Source: an uncultured Oscillospiraceae bacterium (GTDB taxonomy: Bacteria > Bacillota > Clostridia > Oscillospirales > Oscillospiraceae). Taken from it: 64,000 bases of DNA. The notes below the pieces were generated by a model. That model was not told the origin of the DNA, ran no database searches, and saw only the letters and a list, made by a program, of their open reading frames with translations. The stretch is taken from positions 35,451 to 99,450 of the forward strand of contig CANQMW010000009.1 of NCBI GenBank assembly GCA_947625045.1. The letters run 5' to 3'. A program made the translations under genes and the position numbers. This document shows, one piece after another, positions 21,419-32,383 of this stretch; position 1 is the stretch's first letter, and every line of letters starts with the position of its first letter.

Positions 21419-22430
21419 GGTCCGTCACCTCCTCCGCCGTCACGCCGGGTATCTCCCGTAAGTATATCAGCGCTCTCGCCGCCTCCGTCTCGTCCTGGGG
21501 CAGGCCCAGCACCATGGTGCCGAAGCTCTTGTCCCCGATGGTGCGGGTGTCGGCGCTGATGATGTTGAGGCATATGCCCTGTTTCGCCGCAAGGGTGGCG
21601 ATGATGGGTTCGCCGGAGGTGGCGCCGTTGAAGGCCAGCCGCACCAAGCGGTTCGCCGGCAGGACGTGTATTTTCTCCCCGCTGGGCATCACCAGGCGCT
21701 TGCCCGCCTCGGTCTTGGGGTCGGTGAAGATCTCGGACACGTCCCCCTGCTCCTGGATGACGCCGTGGTCAAGGATGGCGACACGGTCGCATATCTGCTC
21801 CACCACACGCATCTCGTGGGTGATGACCACTACGGTCACCCCCAGTTCCCGGTTGATCTTTTTCAAAAGGTCCAATATGGACTGGGTAGTGGTGGGGTCC
21901 AGCGCGCTGGTTGCCTCGTCGCACAGCAGCACTTGGGGGTTGTCGGCCAGCGCCCGGGCGATGGCGATGCGCTGCTTCTGCCCGCCGGAGAGCTGCACCG
22001 GGTAGGCATCCGCCTTGTCGGGCAGACCCACGATGTCCAAAAGCTCCTTCGCCCGCTTCTCCCGCCAGTTTTTCTCCCCTCTGAGTCCGTTCAGCTCCAG
22101 GGGGAAGCAGATGTTCTCAAGGGCCGTGCGCTGCATGAGAAGGTTGAAGCCCTGGAATATCATGCTCATGCTCCGGCGGGCCTTTCTAAGGTCCTTCTCT
22201 TTGAGAGCCGTCAGCTCCTGGCCGTTCACGGTCACGGTGCCGGAGGTGGGCCGTTCCAGGAGGTTTATGCACCGGACCAGGGTGCTCTTGCCCGCGCCGG
22301 ACAGGCCGATGATGCCGAATATCTCGCCCTTGCGGATGTCCAGGTCAATATCCGTCAGGGCCTCCACCTTCCCGTCACCGGTGCCGAAGGTCTTACAGAG
22401 GTGTTCGATGCGGATGATCGTCTCGCTCAT
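21408..22430 (-). CDS. metN: Methionine ABC transporter ATP-binding protein MetN
   Basis: 340 residues from the ATG at 22430, which has a GAGGT ribosome-binding site; the longer in-frame extension runs into the T-box terminator. Walker A GLSGAGKST, signature LSGGQKQR, Walker B LLCDEATSALD. The C-terminal about 100 residues (RLVRLAFNGATSGEPI and following) are the NIL domain, which binds methionine and gives feedback inhibition. First gene of the operon. Confidence 0.95.
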   Translation of the reverse strand: MSETIIRIEHLCKTFGTGDGKVEALTDIDLDIRKGEIFGIIGLSGAGKSTLVRCINLLERPTSGTVTVNGQELTALKEKDLRKARRSMSMIFQGFNLLMQRTALENICFPLELNGLRGEKNWREKRAKELLDIVGLPDKADAYPVQLSGGQKQRIAIARALADNPQVLLCDEATSALDPTTTQSILDLLKKINRELGVTVVVITHEMRVVEQICDRVAILDHGVIQEQGDVSEIFTDPKTEAGKRLVMPSGEKIHVLPANRLVRLAFNGATSGEPIIATLAAKQGICLNIISADTRTIGDKSFGTMVLGLPQDETEAARALIYLREIPGVTAEEVTDLVQ

Positions 22431-22737
22431 ATGTACCTCACTCAACAAAAAATGCCGTCCCTGAGTTTCCTCAAGGACGACATACAAACTACGCCGTGGT
22501 ACCACCTTGGTTCACACAGGCCTCACGGCCCATGCCTTTGAGGGTTCCATCAAACCCCTGCGCTGTGACGGGCGCTCCCGTCGCGGACTACATATCGCCC
22601 ACGCGGCTCCAAGACCATGTTCGGCGGACTCTCTGCGCCCCTTTCCAGCTGCCGGGGCTCTCTGGCGGCATAACCTTTCCGCTTACTCTTCTTTTCATTG
22701 CCTTTTGTGGTATTCAGTTGCTCCCTCTCGGGAGGTT
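22431..22737 (-). ncRNA. T-box leader (methionine-tRNA-responsive) of metNIQ
   Basis: Minus-strand leader of about 307 nt. The conserved antiterminator segment GGTGGTACCACGG is at 22494-22506, followed by an intrinsic terminator (GTCGTCCTTGAG / CTCAGGGACGGC, 22454-22481, then six T). Stem I contains AGAGAGTCC and GAACATGGTCTTGGAGC; the ATG at 22616-22618 is in the place of the specifier codon, pointing to uncharged tRNA-Met as the signal, which fits a methionine importer. Confidence 0.88.
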
Positions 22738-22743
22738 GGCGTT

Positions 22744-22772
22744 ATTATAGCGCCATCTTTTCTCCTTGTCAA
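22744..22772 (-). promoter_or_regulatory. Consensus sigma-A promoter of the T-box/metNIQ unit
   Basis: Minus strand: TTGACA (22767-22772), exactly 17 nt, TATAAT (22744-22749). Both hexamers match the consensus perfectly. Confidence 0.92.
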
Positions 22773-22840
22773 CAGCCAAAAGGGGCATTTTCCTTCAGTA
22801 AATCAAAAAACTTTTTGGTAAAACTGCAAAAATCTGCCGC

Positions 22841-24298
22841 TCACTGGGCGTCGGTATAGGCCACGGCCTTGTCGAACAGAGCCTCCACATCCCTGCCGGG
22901 GGCCTTGGTGCAGAGCGCCACGACCACCGCCGCGAGAAGCCCCGCGATGGTGCCGGGCACGATCTCATACACGCCCGTGCCGGACAGGAACGCCAGCCAC
23001 AGGATATCCGTGGCCGCGCCCACCACGATGCCCGCCACCGCGCCGGCGAAGTTGAAGCGCTTCCAGAACAGGCTCAGCATGATGGCCGGGCCGAAGGCCG
23101 CGCCGAACACGCCCCAGGCGTTGCTGACAAGGCCCATGATGGAGCCGGCCTCGGGGTCGGAGGCCAGGATGAGGGCCACGATGGCGATGGCGATGACCAC
23201 CAGCCGGCCCGCCCAGAGCATCTCCTTGTCCCCCGCCTTATCCTTGCGGAAGATGGGCTTGTAGACATCGCTGGCAAAAGCGGAGGCCGCGGCCAGCAGC
23301 TGACTGTCGGCCGTGCTCATGGACGCGGCCAGCACCGCGGACAGCAGGATGCCGGAGATGACGCCGGGGAAGATGCGCCGGGCCATGGTGATGAACACAA
23401 GCTCATTGCTGTTGATGGCCTCGTCATAGCCCAGGAACATGCGTCCGACGACGCCCACAAGCGTGGCGAACAGGACGATGAGGACCGTCCAGGTAATGCC
23501 GATGGCGGCGGACTTTTTCAGGTCCTTCTGGCTCTTCAGGCTCATGAACCGGATGATGATGTGGGGCATGCCGAAGTAGCCCAGGCCCCAGCCCAGGCCG
23601 GAGACGATGTCCTGCCAGCTGGTGAAGGGGTTCATGTACCCCTCCGGCAGCGTGGACATCGTGCCGGCGTCCAGCATGCCGGCGGCGAAGATGGGTGCTA
23701 TGAGCAGCGCGCCCAGCATCAGCAGGCCCTGGAAGAAGTCGGTCCAGCACACGGCAGAGAAGCCGCCCAGGAAGGTGTAGCTGATGATGATGAACGCCGC
23801 CAGATACATGGCCACCTTCTCGTCCAGGCCAATGACGGTGTTGAAGAGCGTGCCGCAGGCCTTCACGCTGGAGGCGGCGTAGATGGTGTAGGCCACCAGG
23901 AAGATGACCGCGCACACGATCTGCAGCGCCTTGGACTTGGAGAGGAACCGGTTGGTCAGGTACTGTGGGATGGTGATGGAGTCGTTGGCCACGATGGAGA
24001 ACCGGCGCAGGCGTGGCGCCTGGAATATCCAGCTCAGCGTATAGCCGATGGCAAGGCCAATGGGTATCCAGGTCTGGCCCAGGCCCAGGGCATAGATGCT
24101 GGTAGGCATGCCCATGAGCACCCACGCGCTCATATCCGACGCGCCGGCGGAGAGGGCCGTGACCCAGGGGCCCATCTGACGGCCGCCCAGGAAATATCCC
24201 TTCTCACCGCCGGAGCGGTTCTTCACGAAGAACCATACGCCCACGGCGATCATGAACACCAGATAAGCGATGAAGACTACAACTTCAGAAATGACCAT
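22841..24298 (-). CDS. putP: Sodium/proline symporter PutP
   Basis: 485 residues, about 13 membrane spans. SSS-family transporter: GEKGYFLGGRQMGPWVTALS, SAGASDMSAWVLMGMP and SAVLAASMSTADSQLLAAASAF match PutP. It imports proline with Na+. It lies 73 nt after the AGCS symporter gene, with only a GC hairpin lacking a T-run between them, so it may be partly co-transcribed from the glycine-riboswitch unit. The spacing to the T-box promoter of metNIQ on its other side shows no shared control. Confidence 0.93.
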   Translation of the reverse strand: MVISEVVVFIAYLVFMIAVGVWFFVKNRSGGEKGYFLGGRQMGPWVTALSAGASDMSAWVLMGMPTSIYALGLGQTWIPIGLAIGYTLSWIFQAPRLRRFSIVANDSITIPQYLTNRFLSKSKALQIVCAVIFLVAYTIYAASSVKACGTLFNTVIGLDEKVAMYLAAFIIISYTFLGGFSAVCWTDFFQGLLMLGALLIAPIFAAGMLDAGTMSTLPEGYMNPFTSWQDIVSGLGWGLGYFGMPHIIIRFMSLKSQKDLKKSAAIGITWTVLIVLFATLVGVVGRMFLGYDEAINSNELVFITMARRIFPGVISGILLSAVLAASMSTADSQLLAAASAFASDVYKPIFRKDKAGDKEMLWAGRLVVIAIAIVALILASDPEAGSIMGLVSNAWGVFGAAFGPAIMLSLFWKRFNFAGAVAGIVVGAATDILWLAFLSGTGVYEIVPGTIAGLLAAVVVALCTKAPGRDVEALFDKAVAYTDAQ

Positions 24299-24324
24299 GA
24301 CGTATCCCTCTGCTCGATAGGTAT

Positions 24325-24349
24325 CCGCCCCCGGACCGTCCGGGGGCGG
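24325..24349 (-). terminator. GC-rich hairpin between the AGCS and putP genes
   Basis: Perfect 11-bp stem CCGCCCCCGGA / TCCGGGGGCGG with a 3-nt loop, no T-run. Probably an attenuating or mRNA-stabilising hairpin rather than a full terminator. Confidence 0.5.
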
Positions 24350-24371
24350 TGATTAGACGAAAGAATCTATA

Positions 24372-25811
24372 TTACAGCTTCTTGCTGAAATATTCCTTAG
24401 TGGACTTGATTATGACGCCGGACAGCAGCAGCAGCGCCACCAGGTTGGGGAAGGCCATCATGCCGTTCAGGGCGTCGGCCAAATCCCACACCACGCCGAT
24501 CTTCAGGGTGGCGCCGATGGGCAGCAGCACCAGGAAGATGATCTTGTAGATGACGGAGAGCTTGGTCCCCAGCTTGCCGCACAGGTACTCAAAGCACCGG
24601 GAGCCGTACAGGGACCAGCTGATGATGGTGGAGAGCGCAAACAGGCTCAGGCCCACGGCCACCACCAGCGCACCCAGCTTGCCGCCCACGACGGAACCCA
24701 TAGCGGCCTGGATAAGCTGCGCGTCGCCGTCGCCGCCCCAGGTGATGCCCAGGCCGTCGCCCAGCCGGCAGTAGCTGGTCAGCAGGACCAGGCTCGTCAT
24801 GGTGCAGATGACGATGGTGTCCATGAACACCTCGAAGATACCGTACAGGCCCTGCTTCACAGGCTCGGTCTCGGAGGTGGCCGCGTGGGCCATGGGCGCG
24901 GAGCCCATACCGGCCTCGTTGGAGAACACGCCGCGGCCGACACCCTTCTGGATAGTGGTCATGATCATGATGCCGAAGGCGCCGCCCAGGGCCGCGTCCG
25001 CGTTGAAGGCGCCCTGGAAGATCATCTTGAAGGTCTCGGGGATGAACTTCACGTTAGCGAAGATGACGATCAGGGAGAAAATGATGTAGATGACGGCCAT
25101 GATGGGCACCAGCTTCTCGGTAACGGAGCCGATGCGCTTGATGCCGCCGAAGAGCACCAGGCCCACGATGACGGCCACGATGACGCCGAAGATCAGGCTG
25201 GTCACGGGGACCTCATTGCCGAACAGGGCGATGGTCTTTGCCGCCGCGTCGCCGCCGAAAGCACCGATGGCGCCGTTGATGGAGGAGGCGATGGAGTTGA
25301 CCTGGGTCATGTTGCCGATGCCGAAGGCCGCCAGCGCGCCGAACAGGCAGAACAACACGCTCAGCCAGGCCCAGTTGTGGCCCAGGCCGTTCTTTATGTA
25401 GTACATGGGGCCGCCGACCCAGTCGCCCTTGTCGTTGCGCTCGCGGTACTTCACCGCCAGCAGCACCTCGGAGTACTTGGTGCACATCCCGAACAGGGCG
25501 CACAGCCACATCCAGAACACAGCGCCGGGACCGCCGGCCACGATGGCGCCGGTGACGCCGGCGATGTTGCCGGTGCCCACGGTGGCGGCCAGGGCCGTGG
25601 TCACCGCCTGGAACGGGGTGACCTCACCCTTGCCGGCCGCCTGCTTGGAAAACATCTTGCCGATGGTGTTTTTCATGGCGTAGCCGAATCTGCGGAACTG
25701 GGGGAAACCCATGCGCAGGCTCAGATAGACGCCGGTGCCGGCCAGGAGGATCAGAAGCACGGGGCCCCATACCCAGCCGTCGACTTTGGTGATGATCTCA
25801 GCGATTGACAT
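24372..25811 (-). CDS. AGCS sodium:amino-acid symporter (alanine/glycine type)
   Basis: 479 residues, about 10-11 membrane spans. The family segments GTGNIAGVTGAIVAGGPGAV and FSNEAGMGSAPMAHAATSE are both intact. AGCS proteins import alanine or glycine with Na+. The glycine riboswitch in the leader makes glycine a likely substrate. Ribosome-binding site GGAGAGAG lies just before the ATG. Possibly co-transcribed with putP. Confidence 0.94.
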   Translation of the reverse strand: MSIAEIITKVDGWVWGPVLLILLAGTGVYLSLRMGFPQFRRFGYAMKNTIGKMFSKQAAGKGEVTPFQAVTTALAATVGTGNIAGVTGAIVAGGPGAVFWMWLCALFGMCTKYSEVLLAVKYRERNDKGDWVGGPMYYIKNGLGHNWAWLSVLFCLFGALAAFGIGNMTQVNSIASSINGAIGAFGGDAAAKTIALFGNEVPVTSLIFGVIVAVIVGLVLFGGIKRIGSVTEKLVPIMAVIYIIFSLIVIFANVKFIPETFKMIFQGAFNADAALGGAFGIMIMTTIQKGVGRGVFSNEAGMGSAPMAHAATSETEPVKQGLYGIFEVFMDTIVICTMTSLVLLTSYCRLGDGLGITWGGDGDAQLIQAAMGSVVGGKLGALVVAVGLSLFALSTIISWSLYGSRCFEYLCGKLGTKLSVIYKIIFLVLLPIGATLKIGVVWDLADALNGMMAFPNLVALLLLSGVIIKSTKEYFSKKL

Positions 25812-25866
25812 TGATCTCTCTCCTTATGTTACAATTTAATGCTTTAACGGGTCAAAAACCACAGTT

Positions 25867-26070
25867 AAACGAAATGACCTGGCCAAATGGTACGCTCACG
25901 CAAGCGGACAAATGCCCCCACTCCGGCAGGTCATTTTTTCTGTCCTTTTGCCTGAGAGTTTAAGCGCCTGACGCCTTGCCCCTTCGGCCCCCGCTTCATG
26001 AGCGGGCTTCTCCAGAATCCCATCCACCGTCGGTCCCCCTCCGGGTCCTGCGGCTTCACCTGGCAATATG
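25867..26070 (-). ncRNA. Glycine riboswitch with terminator-type expression platform
   Basis: On the minus strand the aptamer core reads CTGGAGA, then GCCGAAGGGGCAA, then AAACTCTCAGGCAAAAGGAC (about 25938-26018), the hallmark of the glycine riboswitch. Only one clear aptamer is visible; upstream sequence may be a degenerate partner. The platform is a long hairpin, TGACCTGCCGG pairing with CCAGGTCA (25933 to 25875), followed by T-rich sequence before the symporter start. Confidence 0.9.
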
Positions 26071-26185
26071 AAATTTGCTTCTAGAGTTTTATATTATTTC
26101 TTATAATATAAAGGAAATCGGCCCATTTTTCAAGTATGTGTAATGGACATTTATCGCCCCTCGGGCGGGATATTCTTGTGCAAAA

Positions 26186-27256
26186 TCACGGCTCGTCACC
26201 GAGCATTTCCGCCAGTTCCCGGCGTATATCGCCGTTCCCCGGCTCCAGCTCCAGGGCCCGGCGGGCGCAGCTGCGGGCCCACTCCCGCTGCCCCTGGTGC
26301 CAACAGGCGGCGGCCAGCAAGCGCCAGGGCAGCGCCCCCCATGCCTCCGGCGAGGTGGTATAGGACATATCCCGTTCCGTGATATCCAGCGCCCGGCGGC
26401 AGTACCGCTCGCACTCCGGCCACCGCCCCTCGGCGGCCATGAGCCGGGCAAGCTCCACCAAGGGCTCCCGCTGCCTGGGGGCCTCGAAGCATGCGCGCAG
26501 CAGCCACAGCTCCGCCCCCTCCCTGTCCCCCTTTTCCAGAAGACACCGGGCGATGTAGCGCATGGAGGCGGCCCGCTCCGCGTCCCACGTGGCCGTGGGC
26601 AGGGCGAGGTGTTCCTTCAGTGTTTCGATGGCCTCGTCCCACCGGCCCCGGAACATATACTCCCGGCCCAGATAGTGCCGGTTCCGGTCGTCCTCAGGCG
26701 CCTCCGCCACGCTCAGTTCCAGCAGCCGCAGATAGTCTTCCCTGCTTTTCGCCGGGTCCGGGTGGTGCTCCAGCCGCATCCCCGGCACGGTGCAGTACTT
26801 CACCGGCACATCATAGGTCAGCACCTCATGGACCGGATGGGTCCAGCGGCATATCCCCGGCCGGTGGACCTTCTCATAGAGGAATTTCACCCCGTCGGAC
26901 CCGTCGGGATTGAAGCTCCACACATACTCATACCGGGCCGTAGTGCACCCCGGCTCCCACGCCGCCTCCAATGCCGCCCGCCACCCGGGCAGCAGCACCT
27001 CGTCCAGGTCCGTGCAGACCAGGATATCGGCGTCTCCCGGTACCAGCGCCATGGACATGTTCCGGGCCGTATCGAACCGCCAGGGCTCCACCGTGCGTTT
27101 TATCACATGAGCCCCCAGCGACGCCAGCAGCGCCGCCGTGCCGTCGCGGCTGCCCGTGTCCAGCACATATACCCCGTCCGCCTCGGCCATGGAGGCCATC
27201 CAACGGCGGGCGAACTTCTCCTCATTTTTCGCGATGGCGTAGACATAGATCCGCAT
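26186..27256 (-). CDS. Family 2 glycosyltransferase with C-terminal TPR repeats
   Basis: 356 residues from the ATG at 27256; GGAGGGGAG precedes it and would lie inside a longer version. The GT-A domain spans about residues 1-190, with AIAKNEEKFARRWM, VYVLDTGSRDGT and the metal-binding LVCTDLDEVLLPGW. Residues about 190-356 form degenerate TPR helices (WDEAIETLKEHL, CRRALDI, CARRALELEPGNGDI). This arrangement matches SPBc2 SunS-type and tetratricopeptide glycosyltransferases that modify peptides or proteins, but no acceptor gene is adjacent. Acceptor unknown. Confidence 0.85.
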   Translation of the reverse strand: MRIYVYAIAKNEEKFARRWMASMAEADGVYVLDTGSRDGTAALLASLGAHVIKRTVEPWRFDTARNMSMALVPGDADILVCTDLDEVLLPGWRAALEAAWEPGCTTARYEYVWSFNPDGSDGVKFLYEKVHRPGICRWTHPVHEVLTYDVPVKYCTVPGMRLEHHPDPAKSREDYLRLLELSVAEAPEDDRNRHYLGREYMFRGRWDEAIETLKEHLALPTATWDAERAASMRYIARCLLEKGDREGAELWLLRACFEAPRQREPLVELARLMAAEGRWPECERYCRRALDITERDMSYTTSPEAWGALPWRLLAAACWHQGQREWARSCARRALELEPGNGDIRRELAEMLGDEP

Positions 27257-27287
27257 ACCGCTCCCCTCCCCGCCCATCCTACGCGAA

Positions 27288-27320
27288 AGCCCCGGCTCAG
27301 GTGAGCCGGGGCTTTATTGG
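27288..27320. terminator. Bidirectional intrinsic terminator
   Basis: Stem AAAGCCCCGGCTCA / TGAGCCGGGGCTTT with a 2-nt loop (27287-27314). It lies just beyond the 3' end of the surface-protein gene, read on the minus strand. Confidence 0.8.
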
Positions 27321-27335
27321 TATTTGGTTTTGCTG

Positions 27336-30300
27336 TCAGCCTCTCCCGCGGCGCTTTCTGCCGATCGTCAGCACCGCCGCGAGGCCCGCCGCGGACAGGG
27401 CCAGCAGCGCCGCCCAGGGGGCGATGGCCGTCTCGTCGCCGGTGGCCGGGGCCGTGGCCCCGCCGCTGCCGGTGCCGCCGGTACCGCTGCCGGTGCCCGG
27501 GGTGAAGGGCTGGGAGGTGGTGCCTGGCTTATGGGTGGGCTGGGGCGTGCCGAAGGGCTGGCTGGTCTGGCCGGGGCCCGGCGTGCTGCCCGGTGTGGGC
27601 GAGGGCCCCGCGCTGGGACTGGGGGACGGGCTCGCGCCGGGGGTAGGCGTGGGGTTCGCCTCGGGCGTGGCCCAGATCCAGGGAGGCAGCACACCGCCGC
27701 CTCCACCGCCGGGAGGCTCAGCGGCAGCGTCCCTGTGGTTCGTCACCGTGACGGCCGCCACCGTCGTCGCCCCGATCGTGCCGTTCTGATTGGTATAGGT
27801 AGTGGTATAGCCGTCCTGATCCGCCTCAGTCTCTGTGACGGTATAGCCTACGCCTGTGGACAAGCCACGGATCAGTTTGCTCTCGCCATGCTTCAGGGTG
27901 AAGGAGGCAACGCCGTTCTCAAACGTGACGCCGTCTCCACGGGGCCCCTGCACGGAACTGTCATTGAGCGTAACGGTGAAGTTGAACGCTCTGTCCTTCT
28001 CTCCCGCCGCGCCGTTCACCAGCTTTGTGACGGTGAGGGCGCCGGCGCTGTAGGTGTTGACCACGGTGACGCTCATATTCGAGCTGAGGGTATAGCCGCA
28101 GGTCGCAGCGGATTCGCCGTCCTTCTCATAGGTGACGGCATAGCCGTGCTCCCCGGCGTCCGGCTCCGTGATGTTGAAGTACACGCCCTGAGGCAGGTCC
28201 TTGATGGTAGCGCTCTCGCCGCTGTACAGGGTCAGTACCCCAATGCCGCCGTTGAACCGGATGCTATCCGGTGCCGCTCCTTCACGGAACGAAGATTTTG
28301 CTTCATAGTCCACCTGATAGGACCGATCCTTCGTCACGGAGGTGAACTCCGTGCCAGGCAGTTCGATGCGTATGTCAAACGCTCTGGCGGCGCTGCCGCC
28401 GCCATCCACCCGTTTTGCAATGGTCAGATCGGCGGATGCATAGCGATTCTCCACTGTCACGGCCTGGGGCGCGCCGTTCTTTATCACCGTATCCGTGAAG
28501 TCGGTCTCTTTGCCGTTCAGCTTATAGACCGTGTGGAAACCGTCCGTATTTGCCGTCGTTTCCCTGACGCTGAACGCGATGCCCATCGGAAGATCACTCA
28601 GGGTAAGGGTCTGTCCGCCGCGCAGAGAGAAGCTGATCTCGGCCTGATCAGCGCCGACGGCGGCCGTGGCGCTGACGCCGCTGCTCCGGCAGGCAGCCTC
28701 CAGACGCTCAGGTGTGAACTGCTCCTGATGCTCCTCATAGACGTCGCCGGAGAGCGTCAGCACCATGGGGAAGCGGATCGCCGTATTCCCAACGCCATAT
28801 ACCTCTTTTGTGACGGACAGGGCGCCGGTCTTGAAGGTATTGACGAAGGCCGCGCTGGCAGATATATTTTCGCCGATCTCTCCCGCCGCGATGGTCGTCG
28901 GCTGGCCGTTCGCCGTTGTGGTGTAGGACTCCTCTATCTCCGTCCAGCCTTCCGTCACTTCGGCCGAAACGCCCGGGGCGGCATAGGCGATCTCCTCCAC
29001 TTTATAGCCCTTCACAGTATTGAGATCAAGGCTCTTGATGACCGCGGTCTGGCCGTTTTCCAGCGTGAGGGTCGCCTTGCCATCCGTAAATGTCAGTTCT
29101 TTGGACTCGCTGCCAATCTGGAGAGTGGCTTTGTCAATGGTCGCAGGACTATTTGTGTCACTGAACAGCGAGACTTCGAATTTGAACTGTTTTTCCTCCG
29201 CGCCGCCGCGCCCATTCAGATACGGGTCGCTGACGCGCTTGCTGATGGTGAGCGTGCCGGGATTATGGGCGTTGGTCACGACGACCTCTGCCGGCGCATC
29301 TTCCGTATTCTTAGCCTGCAGGATGACGGTCGGCTGCTCGATGGTCGTCGCGTAAGCGTCATTCTCCGTCTCCGCGACCGTATAGGCCACGCCCACCGGC
29401 AGCCCGGAGAACTTCTTCGTCTGCTCCATATCCTGAGCGATCGCCGGCAGGTTGGTCATGTTCATCGTATAGTCCGCCGTGCCGTTTGTAAAGGTGAGCT
29501 CGCCATACTTCCCGTTCAGCTTCGGCTCCGTCGTGATGGTGAACTCATAGCTGGACTCGTCTTTGAACGTGTTGCCGGTGTCGTGCTTCGGATCGTGGGT
29601 TATTTTCTTCGTGATGGCCAGCGTGCCGGTCTCGTAGGTATTGGTGAGCGTGAAGGGCACCTCGATCACATTCCCGCTCTTGGGCTCTCCCGCGACGACG
29701 ACTGTGTATGGCTTCGTGTCCTCGTACTCCACATGGATGGTCTGATCCGCCGCATAGGTCATACCCGGTTCCCTTACCGCCGGTATCACCTCCGCCACAT
29801 TGAAGTCGTATTTGCCCACCAGCAGCCGGAACGTATCGGACAGCACCTTATGGCCCTCCATGCCGTAAGACACGGTGAGCTCCGCGGTACCGGGGTTGCT
29901 GGGTTCGCTCAGCTCAAAATCAAAGCTGTCGCCGCTTTTCCACTCCCGGTTTTTCAGCTCCTTGGTCACGGAGAACTGTACCAGCGGGTCGATGATAAAG
30001 GTGACTTCGCCCGTCACCTCGACGCCGCCGAGGTTCACGGTGATCTCATAGGTATACACGCCCACATCCAGCACCGCCGGCATCGCCAGGGGGATATCCA
30101 GGCAGCCGATGTCCGCCGTGCCCTTGCCTGTGTGGTGGCCTTCTTCTGCCGCGAACGCCGTGGGGCCCACGCTTTGGACCTGCGTGCCGTCCTTCGTGAC
30201 GGTGACCGAATAGGTCGGGTCCAGGGTGTTGAACGCCGCCGGCGTGATATCCTCGCCGCCCACCACATGGAGCTTCACGCCGCCGGGCGCCTGTTCGCTT

Positions 30301-32383
30301 TCGCTAAAGTACTTCCTCTGGCTGCCGCCGGGCACCCTGGCCCATACCGCGTCCAGGGAGAAGACCGTGTTGGTCTCACCGAAATAGACGGTCCCGCCGG
30401 GGGATATGAACGGCCTGCCGGCGTTATTCGGGTTGGCGCCCTCCATGACGTCGTCGCCCTCTACCGGATTCGGCTTGTCATAGTTCTTATTGTACCAGGT
30501 GATGAAGGTATAGTGCTCGTCGGCCTGGGTATTGGCGTCGGCAGGTCTGTTTTCGGTGACCACGATCGTCATGCCGGCACTGTTCGGGGCGGCATAGTCA
30601 TAATTGTATTCACGCCGCTCGTCCACATATTTGAGCGATTTGGAAATGCTCGTCTGTCCGTTGGAGACGAAACCCGCCGGCACGCCGCCGCTGAAGTTGC
30701 CCGTATTGATGGTCATGGTATAGCCGAACAGGGCGCCAGCTTCGGACCATATGGCGTACAGGTCTTTCACGCCGGGCATATCCATCGTGAACGTCTGACC
30801 GCTCATCAGATGCCGTTGCTCTTTGGACACGTCCAGCGCCTTATACTGCACATCATTTATCGCCGTGGCGGTCGGGCTCGTGGACCAGCCCAGGAAATAG
30901 AGGGTCTTGCTGTCCTTTTTGATGTGGCCCGCGTCCAGATTCGTATAATTCCCCGTCCGCGGGGCTATATCCTTCGTGAAGGCCGTCTCCACCTCTTTCA
31001 GGCCGAAGACATATTTGCCGCCCACCATGGCGGACGCTTCCTTCTTGTCCGCAAAGGTGATGTCCGAGCCGTCGTTCATGTGGTAAACCAGCGTAGCCTC
31101 GCTGGTGATGATGAGGGTGGCGGTGGTGGTGCCGATCGTGACGGCCCTCTGTATCCCGCTATTCATCTGGTCCGCCGGAATATTCACCGTGGAGGTGATG
31201 GTATAGGTATAGACGCCCGGCTGCCTGAATTGGGGCAGAGACGTGAACACATCGCCGGCCAGCCCCTGCCCGGCGTCATCCATTGTGACCACTTCCTCCT
31301 CTGCCGCCCCGGCGCTCTTTTTGGTGACCGTATATGTATAGGCCACGGCCGTGTTGGAGGCTTCCTGGAACACGTCCATCGATCCGCCGCCGGTGAAGGT
31401 GGTCTTGAGGTCGTTTATGTCTATCGCGTGAAGCTGCTCATCGTATTCGTAGGACATGCTCTTCCCGCCGGAGAACGCGCCCCAGATGGCGTCCAGGCTG
31501 AAAACGCTGGTCGAATTTTCCGGATAGGAGACCGTATCCAGGGGCATTGCGACCTTGTTGGGCTTGCTCTTATACCGCCAGCCGACGAACGTCTTTCCCT
31601 CGACGGACGGCACATCCTTCGTCACCGTAAACTCTGCGGTGCTGCCCTTGCCGTATCCGCCGTTCAGCACCATCAGCTTCTGGGCTTTAGTCTCGCCCGT
31701 CAGGCCGTTATCGCCCAGCTGCTGGCCGTCGCTCGTCACCCAGCGCTTGAGCAACGCGGTCCCCTCGCCAGCAAACGTGGCGTCCGGGTCTGTCAGTGTA
31801 TAGCCGAACAGGCCGGCGTTCGTTACCGGCACCCAAACGGCGTAGAGGTCCGTCTTATCCTTTGTGACGTTGATCTCCGTTCCTTCCTGGTAACCTCTGT
31901 ATGCTGTTTTGTCGTCGCCGATGCGGGTGATGGGATAATCTATCGCATCATAGGACGTAAAAGGTCTGTTTGGCTCTGTGTTCCAGCCAGCGAAGTATTG
32001 CCCATTATACTGGCCCTGGGTGAGTTTTTGGGCAACCTCTGGACTATTTTTGTCAAATCTCGTATGGATTTCATTACTTCCGTCGGGCGCTCCGTCGCCC
32101 ACGCTCTCCAGCGTGAATTTGGGCAAGTCTTGAGTCGCGGTATAGATGTCTTTCCCCTCTACCGTCTCGCCGTTGCTGTCCACATGGTACACAAGGGTAT
32201 ATGCGCCGGTCCCGCCGCCTCCCCCGGGGATGGTGTTGGAAGAGCCGTCAAATTTAAGTTGATCCTCATATTTTGATGATCCATTACAATACTCAGTCGC
32301 CAGCTTGCCGGAGCCATCGTCCGAAAAGATCAGTTTCGGCGTTTCACCGGAAAAAATTTCTGTATTTTGACGCCGAACCTCGT
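27336..32383 (-). CDS. Large sortase-anchored surface protein, main part (frame-shifted from its N-terminus)
   Basis: Open for about 1,680 codons with no start that has a ribosome-binding site; the first ATG is at 32192, but similarity-like sequence runs upstream to about 32353. It reads on from the signal-peptide fragment if one T is added to a T6 run. N-terminal half: InlB/Listeria-Bacteroides-type repeats (segments ending LYAVW, FSLDAIWGAF, FSLDAVWARV). C-terminal half: tandem prealbumin/Cna-B-like pilin domains, each with a motif like FDFEL and LPxGxxYTVTE. The end is a Pro/Thr/Gly linker, APATGDE (LPXTG variant), a hydrophobic span and GRKRRGRG, a sortase anchor. Likely an adhesin or pilin backbone-type protein. 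Confidence 0.75.

Noticed and set aside
27324..32276. A 1,650-codon + strand reading frame opposite the surface protein
   Set aside because: Antisense shadow of the repeat-rich adhesin; the minus-strand product has a signal-type start region, repeats and a sortase anchor.
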